Origin: CAYWYR01 sp964462685
GTDB lineage: Bacteria > Bacteroidota > Ignavibacteria > Kapaibacteriales > UBA2268
DNA: 64,000 nucleotides
Direction of reading: 5' to 3'
Assembly (NCBI GenBank): GCA_964462685.1
Contig: CAYWYR010000015.1
Location: 18,030 to 82,029 of the forward strand
How positions within the stretch are numbered: the stretch's first letter is position 1; every line of letters starts with the position of its first letter. The notes under the pieces were generated by a model that saw only the letters and a list, made by a program, of their open reading frames with translations, was not told the origin of the DNA and searched no databases. The position numbers were made by a program, and so were the translations under genes. Shown one piece after another: positions 37,201 through 44,054 of this stretch.

Positions 37201-37474
37201 ATCTTTACAGGCACAATTCCTTATCCCAATGGCCATCTCGGTTGCTTATGGGCTGATTGTTGTGTCATTCTTTGTACTGTTATTCCTGCCCAGCCTTATA
37301 GTACTATGGAACGATCTAAGGAGACTAAGGGTAAAATTATGGGACTGGGCTTGGCATGGTAAAAAATACGAAGGTTTACCTTCAAGAGAAGAAGTAGAGC
37401 CAGCAGTCAAAGAAGTGAGATATATCGGTAAAAACCTCGGGAAAAAAGAAGTTGATACATTAATGTCCAATTGA
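34232..37474 (+). CDS. RND efflux pump, inner membrane transporter
   Basis: 1080 aa, normal for AcrB/MexB-type pumps: 12 membrane helices and two large periplasmic loops. Seen: N-terminal NMRSSLFPERESKNINISVV; VYPGASPEEIEKGVIQ; GIIVDDGIVIAEQIYQN in helix 4, keeping the two adjacent Asp used for proton relay; a second-half equivalent GIIVNDSIVLVNQFNAN; and FFPQIDVDNVVF at the second repeat. It exports hydrophobic compounds driven by protons. The substrate class (drug versus metal) is not evident; no Met-rich metal motif was noticed. Middle gene of a three-gene efflux operon. Confidence 0.93.
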   Translation: MRGFVKFFIKYPIWTNVIKILVMGAGILALANMRSSLFPERESKNINISVVYPGASPEEIEKGVIQKIEDNLKSVLGLDRYQSVSQENAGSVSIEVLEGYDTDEVLQDVKNAVERIVSFPVGMEPPVVSKRPVQEIAMALSFRTIGGEPELSSLKSITKIVENDLRGIKGISQVTISGFPDEEITIELNESVMQSYGITFTEVTNALRGANLDLTSGTIKGDREEFLIRLRSKQYYGRLLENTVVRAFPDGRTVRVSDIADVKEGFGDDPQRTYLNDTLTASVTVYKLLGEDIIQITDDVRAYVEDFNQRYDNTQAVIVADVSETLRDRINMLVENGLFGVLLVVISLAIFLNWRLSIWVALSIPFCFLGMFFVAYISGITINVISLFGAIVVVGIIVDDGIVIAEQIYQNYEKGMKPYEAAIQGTLQVLPSVFYAILTTIVMFMPFFFFETPGPRISDMSFVVIFALVFSLLEVLFILPTHLAHSKAMTKEGKSSKWMETVNNAILAPRDKFFAPALKWSIKGWNKLIPISVFFGFIILTLAGLAGGTIRTTFFPQIDVDNVVFVVEMPSGTRENITEQALEKIQNSILEVAQDIKEDEGYYILERVVTNLGVKPINFNFTAEAGGGNMGNIDARLVSGDIRTVSALEFASRVREKTGPIYGAEKVEYGSSSFFGKPISITLVSTNLEELKAVKSELKTALISDPRLKGVGDNDPQGLREVNIKLKPQAYLLGLSEASIAQQIRQAFFGDEVQRLQRMDEEIKVWVKYEDTDRRSLSNLDNMRIRTPDGGNYLLRELVDYNIERGSVKINHIDGKREITIDAELQDPDSEVPKIVAGIQENILMPLLANYPSVETVDSGQQRQFNKFQQNAVAFPVALVLMYFIVTLSFRSFAQTLLIFTLLPIGIFGAMWGHVIQGKIVSIMSLYGMIALIGIIVNDSIVLVNQFNANLRGGRSFWDAVVDAGISRFRPILLTTLTTVLGLFPLMVETSLQAQFLIPMAISVAYGLIVVSFFVLLFLPSLIVLWNDLRRLRVKLWDWAWHGKKYEGLPSREEVEPAVKEVRYIGKNLGKKEVDTLMSN

Positions 37475-37503
37475 TATTGGTTAGTCGCCTCAATAAGAAA
37501 TAA

Positions 37504-38826
37504 ATGAAGAAAATCACTATCATATTAGCATCCCTAATAGCCTTTTCCGGATTGGCTGATGCACAGAAAACACTGACTTTCAATGAAGCTGTTCAGCGGG
37601 CTCTGATGAACAACTATTCGATACAGATCAGAAAAGCAGATGTATTGGTTTCCGATAATCTATTAGATAACAAATTAGGGCAATCAGGTGCATTGCCTTC
37701 CTTAAACGCCAATGCTGGCTATCAGTATCAGAACAATGATATCGAGCTGGAATTTGCAGGTGGGCTTCCCCCACAGAACCAAGAAGGTGCCTTTACGGAA
37801 AATATCAATGCCGGTGTACAGTTGGACTGGACAGTCTTCGATGGTTTCGCGATGTTCGTACAAATGGATAGGCTTGAACTGTTATCAGAAATGAGTCAGA
37901 TACAGCTTCAGTTAGAGATAGAAAACACTATTCGGAGTATCGCTCAAGCCTACTATAACGGGGTTATCGCGAGAAACAGTATTGAGCTTCTGCAAAACTC
38001 CATTCAGCGCTCCCGCCAGAATCTCGAACGGCTTGAGACACAGCAGGAATACGGCCAGGCAAGTACCTCTGATATACTAAGGGCCGAAGTAAACATCAAT
38101 ACCGACAGCTCCGCTGTACTACAGAATACACTTGCATATACCAATACCTTGTACCAGCTCAACAATCTGATGGGGGCGATGCAGGAAATTGACTACGATA
38201 TCAGTAGTGATGTAGAATTAGGGGATCTGCCTGATCTGAGAGAGGTAAGAAAAACAGCACTTAATCAAAATACTGCTATACTTTTGGCAGTTAAGGATAG
38301 AGAACTTACCCAAAGCGAGTACGACCTTATAATTTCACAATATTATCCAAGACTTACCTTAACGGGCGGTTATTCAATAACCCAGCAGGAATCAAACGGG
38401 GGTTTCCTTCTATTTAATGAGGCTATTGGATATAACGTGGGCGCTAATCTGCAGTGGAATCTTTTCGATGGTTTTAGAACCGCCACAGCAGCTGAAAACA
38501 ATCAGATAGCCGAAGAACAGAAAGAAATCGCCATCAAAAGAATACGCAATACAGTCGATATGAATGTGATGATCGCCTATGATAACTATGCACAGAGGCT
38601 TACATTATACGAACTTGAAAGAAACTCGCTTGCGGCCGCAAAAAGCAGCTTTGAAAGAGCATCGGAGCTTTACAAAACCGGGAGGATCAATTCCCTCGAA
38701 CTCCGTGACGCTCAGCTTCAGTTGCTGAATACACAAACACGCATCAGCTCCGCACTTTACCAAGCAAAGCTAGCGGAAACCGAGCTGGAGATACTGATGG
38801 GAAGAAGTGCCGAAGCTATAGAATGA
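37504..38826 (+). CDS. TolC-family outer membrane efflux duct
   Basis: 440 aa. Signal peptide (about 1-20, ending LADAQ). Two halves with the outer membrane efflux protein pattern: LTFNEAVQRALMNNYSIQI, SLNANAGYQYQ, LEIENTIRSIAQAYYNGVI, then a second repeat with YYPRLTLTGGYSI, NLQWNLFDGFRTATAAENN and RASELYKTGRINSLELRDAQ. Trimeric alpha-barrel duct completing the RND system encoded immediately upstream (29 nt gap). Confidence 0.93.
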   Translation: MKKITIILASLIAFSGLADAQKTLTFNEAVQRALMNNYSIQIRKADVLVSDNLLDNKLGQSGALPSLNANAGYQYQNNDIELEFAGGLPPQNQEGAFTENINAGVQLDWTVFDGFAMFVQMDRLELLSEMSQIQLQLEIENTIRSIAQAYYNGVIARNSIELLQNSIQRSRQNLERLETQQEYGQASTSDILRAEVNINTDSSAVLQNTLAYTNTLYQLNNLMGAMQEIDYDISSDVELGDLPDLREVRKTALNQNTAILLAVKDRELTQSEYDLIISQYYPRLTLTGGYSITQQESNGGFLLFNEAIGYNVGANLQWNLFDGFRTATAAENNQIAEEQKEIAIKRIRNTVDMNVMIAYDNYAQRLTLYELERNSLAAAKSSFERASELYKTGRINSLELRDAQLQLLNTQTRISSALYQAKLAETELEILMGRSAEAIE

Positions 38827-38834
38827 TAGTTGCC

Positions 38835-39310
38835 ATATCTCATGTCTTCAGTGCCCGAAGGGCGATGGGTAATCTTGTTGTCTTGCTATCACCGGTATAG
38901 AGATTCTCCGGTCGTGTCTTACATTTCGACAGGCACATCGACAGGCTCAGTGTGACACTCCCTCTGAATGAGGGGCTCAGTGTGACATTAACACTTCGGC
39001 AGGCCCTTCGACAAGCTCAGGGTGACACTCGGTTTAACACTGCCTCTGAATGACAGGCTCTTAGTTAATCTCTCGTCGCCATTCCGAGTGTGCGAAGCAC
39101 CGAGGAATCCAGGGCTGTATGAGATTAATTTTGATGCCAATGCGGCATTGTAAATATCCCATGTCTTCCCTTGAGGGAAGTGCCCGCTAGGGCGATGGGT
39201 GATGTTGTAGTGTAGCAACCACCGCAATAGAGATTCTTCGGTCATGTCTTATACTTCGACAAGCTCAGTATGACATTCCCTCTGAATGACGAGCTTGATT
39301 TGCTGTAAAT
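38835..39310. repeat. Dispersed intergenic repeat cluster
   Basis: About 530 bases without a gene. Two direct copies of a roughly 137-bp unit lie at 38835-38971 and 39154-39290; both run from CATGTCTTC through GGGCGATGGGT, AGAGATTCT(C/T)CGG and a TTCGACA..CTCAGT.TGACA block to CCTCTGAATGA. Between them are further CTTCGACAAGCTCAG pieces and a CATTCCGAGTGTGCGAAGC segment with GAGGAATCC. The same segments recur inverted at 62149-62382, so this is a genome-dispersed family. Confidence 0.8.
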
Positions 39311-39356
39311 CAGGGGTAAGTATCAGGGCTGCTGCTTCTAAATAGCGATATGAGTA

Positions 39357-40133
39357 TTACAGTATTATACCGAACAATGCATCCATGATGAGTATGGTAG
39401 CAGCGGAGAGAGTAAAGGCCCTAACTGTTGCCTTACCCACACCTTCCGCACCACCTGAAGTAGAAAAACCTACATAGACACCAATGAGTGCGGTTATCCC
39501 ACCGAATACAAAGGATTTGAACAATCCTACGAATACATCATAAAAGGTGAAGTAGGACTGTACTGAATCGAAAAAGGTATAGGCTGAAAATCCGAACTGC
39601 AGATTCGTAAGTATAAAGCCACCTGCAAGTGCGACAATATTAGCGAATACGGCAAGTATCGGTAGCATAACAAGCCCAGCCAAAAGCCTCGGCATACCCA
39701 AGAAGCGGTTAACGTCAATAGCCATCATCTCAAGCGCGTCAATCTGTTCGGTAACGTTCATAGTGCCGAGCTGCGCAGCCATTGCTCCACCTACCCTACC
39801 AGCGATAATAAGGGCTATCAATACCGGGGATAGTTCGGTGAATACTACAGTTGATATTGATGAACCGATAAAAGGTGTCGCTATATCAATAAGATTGAAT
39901 CTCTCGAACAGATTAGTAGCTTGAAGCGCGGCTATCGCACCTGTGAATGAGCCAATTAGAAGAATCAGAGGCAGAGAGTCCGAGCCCACGACCGCCATCT
40001 GTTCCAGTACGAGTTTTCTATCTTTGAAGGCACGAGGAAAAAACTTCAGTATCCCGAACAGCAGCATGATAATCCTGCCGAATTCAGATATAAAATCAAG
40101 TACCTTTCTGCCTAATGATGCTATAAAGTCCAA
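39357..40133 (-). CDS. MlaE-family ABC transporter permease
   Basis: 258 aa, about six membrane helices. The MlaE signature is clear: GTMNVTEQIDALEMMAIDV followed by PRLLAGLVMLPILAVFANIV, plus LILLIGSFTGAIAAL near the start and GVYVGFSTSGGAEGVGKATV near the end. It is the permease of a phospholipid/sterol transport ABC system between membranes. The partner ATPase (MlaF) and substrate-binding protein (MlaD) are not within this window downstream or upstream. No ATG is available: the frame opens with TTG at 40133, and a stop lies 17 codons upstream. Confidence 0.9.
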   Translation of the reverse strand: MDFIASLGRKVLDFISEFGRIIMLLFGILKFFPRAFKDRKLVLEQMAVVGSDSLPLILLIGSFTGAIAALQATNLFERFNLIDIATPFIGSSISTVVFTELSPVLIALIIAGRVGGAMAAQLGTMNVTEQIDALEMMAIDVNRFLGMPRLLAGLVMLPILAVFANIVALAGGFILTNLQFGFSAYTFFDSVQSYFTFYDVFVGLFKSFVFGGITALIGVYVGFSTSGGAEGVGKATVRAFTLSAATILIMDALFGIIL

Positions 40134-40205
40134 ACGGGTGGATTTCCCTTGTGAATGCTCGTTAAATAAGAGTGTAATTTAATCATTGGCACATTAACTG
40201 AGCCA

Positions 40206-41276
40206 TTATCCAGGCACTACAACTCTGTATCTGCCGAAAAGACCGTATTCATTACTAAGATACTCTTCGGTATTATCCTCTATTCTTTCGGTAGCGTCAT
40301 CACCTATAAGCTCTATGTTTCTTGCCTCTACATCCCCGGTGCTATAGAACTGATAAGATGTTCTCTGAGAAAGACCACTTGCATCACGCAGATCAGAAGA
40401 TATACAGCAAGTGAAACCATTTGCGTTACCGCGTACTGTGGACCACGCGTCCGCGTAATTACTGTTTATTATATTCTGTACTGAATTTGAACCAGGTGTA
40501 TTATTAACGTTGAATCCTGCGATTACGGGCCTTGAATCAGGTAGAGCATTTAATATCTCGGCGGTTTGATTAAGCTGTTTCGCTGCGTAGTCACTACCTA
40601 TAAGCTTACCGTTGGCTACTGTGAAACCCACAGCGCCTTTCATAAGCTCAACAACTTGGAAACCATTGGTAAGGTTTAACTCATAATTATCTATGGTAAA
40701 TTGATCGTTGTTGGTGAATTGCTTTGATGTGGATACAGATTCCACCGTTACACCGCTTTTTACAAGTACCACATTTTCCAGAACTATTCTTACATCCGTA
40801 GAGTTGGCCTGAACCCCAACTCTGCGGGGGAATTCCCAGTCGGAAGTCACAACTCTATCGGCTATCTCGTAGGTGGCTGTCATATTATCCATCAGATCCA
40901 AAAGATTATCAAAGACAAGATCGGTGGCGTTCAAAGTATAATCACCGCTCAAAAAGTCCCCTGGGGATTGTTCATACCAAGTAGCTACATCCTGTAGCAA
41001 AATGACATCGGGTGACTTATCCTCTATAAGATCAGCTATTGCATCAAATCTGCGGTTATCGTTGTTAGCAAGGGCATCTACCCAGATATCCTGAGTTGTT
41101 TCGGTAAGCTGCTCTATCGAAATAACACTGTTGAGCACTGTAAAATCGCCGCCGGCATAAAGATTCATCGACAGTACGCTAACCTCGGTGGAAAGAGAAT
41201 TCGATACCGGGTCATCATCATCGCATGATACTGCGAATATTATAAGTAAAAGGGGTAGTAGGGTCAGTTTTTTCAT
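40206..41276 (-). CDS. Endonuclease/exonuclease/phosphatase-like lipoprotein, degenerate
   Basis: 356 aa from the chosen ATG at 41276, which gives MKKLTLLPLLLIIFAVSC, a proper lipoprotein signal. The frame also allows starts up to 41330, which would add 18 residues ahead of the signal. The body resembles the EEP fold: VSVLSMNLYAGGDF near the start and PDVILLQDVATWY after it. Key residues look altered: the metal-binding Glu of LQE is Asp, the GDFN motif reads AGFNVNN, and no SDHxP motif is seen at the end. Probably a divergent or inactive family member on the periplasmic or surface side. Confidence 0.7.
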   Translation of the reverse strand: MKKLTLLPLLLIIFAVSCDDDDPVSNSLSTEVSVLSMNLYAGGDFTVLNSVISIEQLTETTQDIWVDALANNDNRRFDAIADLIEDKSPDVILLQDVATWYEQSPGDFLSGDYTLNATDLVFDNLLDLMDNMTATYEIADRVVTSDWEFPRRVGVQANSTDVRIVLENVVLVKSGVTVESVSTSKQFTNNDQFTIDNYELNLTNGFQVVELMKGAVGFTVANGKLIGSDYAAKQLNQTAEILNALPDSRPVIAGFNVNNTPGSNSVQNIINSNYADAWSTVRGNANGFTCCISSDLRDASGLSQRTSYQFYSTGDVEARNIELIGDDATERIEDNTEEYLSNEYGLFGRYRVVVPG

Positions 41277-41397
41277 AATGACTAAATTTGTTTTCATGAT
41301 AGTTGCGAACATAAAGGATAAAATATTCATTATCCTATAGCTATATTAAACGCATACACTCTATCTATTATTTCAAATATATAAAATACGGTTCCGG

Positions 41398-41739
41398 ATG
41401 ATGCTTAGTGAAAAAATACATGGCCTATATAAAAACAGCTTTGTATCGGACTATATGCAAACTGCCAGAAACCTGAGCCGCTGGACTTATCTGCTGTTTA
41501 TGGTAGCCCTTACCTTTACGCTGGTAGTTTATATAGACAACGTAAAGCAGATAGATATGCAACTGCAGCTTCTGGAACAGAAAAGAGAGCAGCTACGCGA
41601 CCTTACGTCAACTAACAAGCTGCTCCATGCTCGCTATATCGAGTTGCAGAACCCGGAACGAATAGACCGTATCGCCAGAGAGACGCTCGGCATGATAGTT
41701 CCCGATGAAGCACCTACGCGAGTGGCGGTAAGGCGATAA
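41398..41739 (+). CDS. FtsL/FtsB-like cell division protein
   Basis: 113 aa. A short cytoplasmic start, one membrane helix (about 27-48, LSRWTYLLFMVALTFTLVV), then a coiled coil (IDMQLQLLEQKREQLRDL) and the C-terminal motif NPERIDRIARETLGM followed by VPDEAP. This topology and the 'iA.e.LGM' ending fit FtsL-type divisome proteins. FtsL usually sits in the dcw cluster next to mraW and ftsI; here it stands alone, facing a convergent T9SS gene. FtsB/DivIC is the alternative. Confidence 0.7.
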   Translation: MMLSEKIHGLYKNSFVSDYMQTARNLSRWTYLLFMVALTFTLVVYIDNVKQIDMQLQLLEQKREQLRDLTSTNKLLHARYIELQNPERIDRIARETLGMIVPDEAPTRVAVRR

Positions 41740-41763
41740 GGCGGTATTCTAGGTAAGAATGCC

Positions 41764-43242
41764 TTATCTGCCAACCACGATATTCTTCATGATCACTTCG
41801 CCATCTGAAGGCTGGAAAACCAGCAGATAACTACCTGATGTTAGTTCTGTTATATCAAGGCTTGTGGTCTGCATACCGCCCTCTAAAAAAGATTCTTTTA
41901 ATAGCTTCCCAGTTAGAGAATACAGTTTGAGCAAACCGCCACCAATCGTATTAACATTGAGATTGCCACCCAAAGCCGGCTGTGGATAAACTACTATACC
42001 GCCATTGACATAATCGTTATCACCTAACTCTTCTTCCACCGATACTGGGTAGTGATGGTAGCGGTAGATGTGACCTTGTACCGTTGTAAGTATAAGTGTT
42101 TCGTCATCCATAATATCGAAAGATTCGATGTTATCTCTGTATAAAGCGGGAGAATCGATATCTTCAAACCCCCTGATAACCTCGAATGTCTCCCAAGCGT
42201 CCTCTGTTCTGTAAATCTGGTGGTAGGAGTTGGCGTAGGCTATAGAGTCATTATAGAACATTATCTTGTTGATCCCGTCGGCTTCCATGTTTGGTACTGG
42301 AGTGATTCTTGTATTGAGAACAGTATCCAATGCCTTAGTCTCTGTATCATAGCGGAGTATATAGTCGTGAGCTATAAAAATGGTATCGGTATCGATAACA
42401 TAATTACCGTACCAACCACCAAGATAAATATTCTTGCCACGGGAAGTTAATGCAAGTAGAGAATTATTCATACCCCAAAATCGATCACCAAATCTTATGT
42501 TGCTCTGGCTTAAAGTATCGTTCAAATAAAGTTCCTCATTCCATTCGTTTTCATTTTTTTTTAACAAATATCGAGTACCAACTGTTTTTGAAGGTGTGAA
42601 TGTAGATTTAGTCCATAATAAATAATTAGTATCATTAATAAATGTATATCCATAAAACGTACTACTAGACTGGTCTTTATCCTGAAAAATTTTATCTTCT
42701 AGAGTATCAATCCTGCCTGTGTTAATATCTAATGTAGCATGCTGCATTAACCCGTGATAATGTAATGTATCATTCTTGATATAAGTGATATATTGAAAAT
42801 TATCAGGTCTCTTATTAAGGTTGTAATGCCTTAAATATGGTTCCATTAGCCTAATCCTTTCAAAGGTCTCGCCATAATCCTTGGATAGATATACTATATT
42901 AGAATCCCCTGTAGCGTAAACATAATTATCCTGTATGGTAGGGTTGATAATGTTTTTCCAAGATACCGCCCCTTTCGGCCCTTTTGTGGCTAATGAATCT
43001 GTTAATCTCTGTTCCCAAGTATTGCCCCTATCATAGGACATAAACAGATATGGTTTATAGGATTCGAGATTTACCGTGGCCACGCAGGTATCCCCCTGGC
43101 AGTCTATTCCGGCATAAGCACTAAAGGGTGTGGTAATATCGGACCATTCCTTCAGCCCAGTCTGATATTCAAACTCCCCTTCGGATAGTAGGCAAAATAC
43201 TCCAGCTAGAAACAGAAATAAAGTCAGTAAAATCTTTTTCAT
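41764..43242 (-). CDS. Secreted T9SS protein with sialidase-like repeats
   Basis: 492 aa. Signal peptide (about 1-20). Two Asp-box-like repeats are visible, YDRGNTWEQR and KDYGETFERI, with many beta strands of a propeller. The C-terminal sorting domain starts at IVVYPQPALGGNLNV and has LKLYSLTGKLLKES, ITELTSGSYLLVFQ and the ending MKNIVVGR. Predicted to be exported across the outer membrane by T9SS. Ligand unknown. The next T9SS gene lies about 60 nt upstream on the same strand. Confidence 0.85.
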   Translation of the reverse strand: MKKILLTLFLFLAGVFCLLSEGEFEYQTGLKEWSDITTPFSAYAGIDCQGDTCVATVNLESYKPYLFMSYDRGNTWEQRLTDSLATKGPKGAVSWKNIINPTIQDNYVYATGDSNIVYLSKDYGETFERIRLMEPYLRHYNLNKRPDNFQYITYIKNDTLHYHGLMQHATLDINTGRIDTLEDKIFQDKDQSSSTFYGYTFINDTNYLLWTKSTFTPSKTVGTRYLLKKNENEWNEELYLNDTLSQSNIRFGDRFWGMNNSLLALTSRGKNIYLGGWYGNYVIDTDTIFIAHDYILRYDTETKALDTVLNTRITPVPNMEADGINKIMFYNDSIAYANSYHQIYRTEDAWETFEVIRGFEDIDSPALYRDNIESFDIMDDETLILTTVQGHIYRYHHYPVSVEEELGDNDYVNGGIVVYPQPALGGNLNVNTIGGGLLKLYSLTGKLLKESFLEGGMQTTSLDITELTSGSYLLVFQPSDGEVIMKNIVVGR

Positions 43243-43303
43243 ATAATAACTCCAAAATTAAAAGTGCCCAATGACTATTACAGCCACTGGACACATTGAT
43301 AAA

Positions 43304-43669
43304 TTATTCTTTAACAAATGAACCAATCTGCATTTGACCGAACTTTCCTTCTGCGATAATATAATATTTACCGATTGGAATATTGCTCATGTCAAAAGAA
43401 TATTCTGTTTCAGCACTTATATCATTTACGATCTTTGTCATGATATGAAGTCCCTCATAAGATACTATCACAAATCTATCATAACCTTCATACTGGAGGC
43501 TGGATTTAAGATTGATAACATTAGCTGTAGGGTTAGGATATAATTCAAAATCAGAATTATTATCTTCTTCAGTGATTCCAGGGTAGTACTGAGAATTCAA
43601 CTCTGTACTCCCCAAAAGGAGAACAAGGAGACCTATGGAGGCTATTGCTCCATTCATTATTTTTTTCAT
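43304..43669 (-). CDS. Minimal T9SS protein: signal peptide plus sorting domain
   Basis: 121 aa. Signal peptide (about 1-26, ending TELNSQ), a short acidic linker (TEEDNNSD), then directly a type A sorting domain: FELYPNPTANVINLKSS, FVIVSYEGLHIMTK, MSNIPIGKYYIIAEG, ending QIGSFVKE. There is no passenger domain. Either it is a cut-down relic whose passenger was deleted, or a genuine small T9SS-secreted protein. It precedes the 492-aa T9SS gene on the same strand. Confidence 0.75.
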   Translation of the reverse strand: MKKIMNGAIASIGLLVLLLGSTELNSQYYPGITEEDNNSDFELYPNPTANVINLKSSLQYEGYDRFVIVSYEGLHIMTKIVNDISAETEYSFDMSNIPIGKYYIIAEGKFGQMQIGSFVKE

Positions 43670-44054
43670 TTCGGTTTTCCAAATTTTTTAAAAAAGAATA
43701 AACCCAGCATCGCTGTGATAGTAAGTTTAAATATGCTGTTAAGCGAATAACTGCAACATTCAAAAAAACCATCTACTAGGACTGTCTAAATAATGAGTCA
43801 TTGGCAAGCGAGAGAATAGATGTGCGGCAGCCATAAAATACCTAACAAATAATATCCGCTTCTCAGTAGGTGACTTATTGCATATTGCAAAATTTTATCA
43901 CCCCCCCAAATAATGTGGATAACTTTTTGAAACCTTTGTTTATTTGATTGTAATATAATCAGATCAGAATAAATTTAGAACCACTCCTAAAATTTCAGGC
44001 ACGTACATTGCGAGAGTAAAAAGAAAGCTCAGTAAAGCACTAAAACTATAGTAA
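43670..44054. other. Divergent intergenic region upstream of flhA
   Basis: About 385 AT-rich bases between the minus-strand mini-T9SS gene and flhA. I see a C7 run at 43901-43907 and A/T runs but no gene, no strong hairpin and no confident promoter. Confidence 0.35.
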
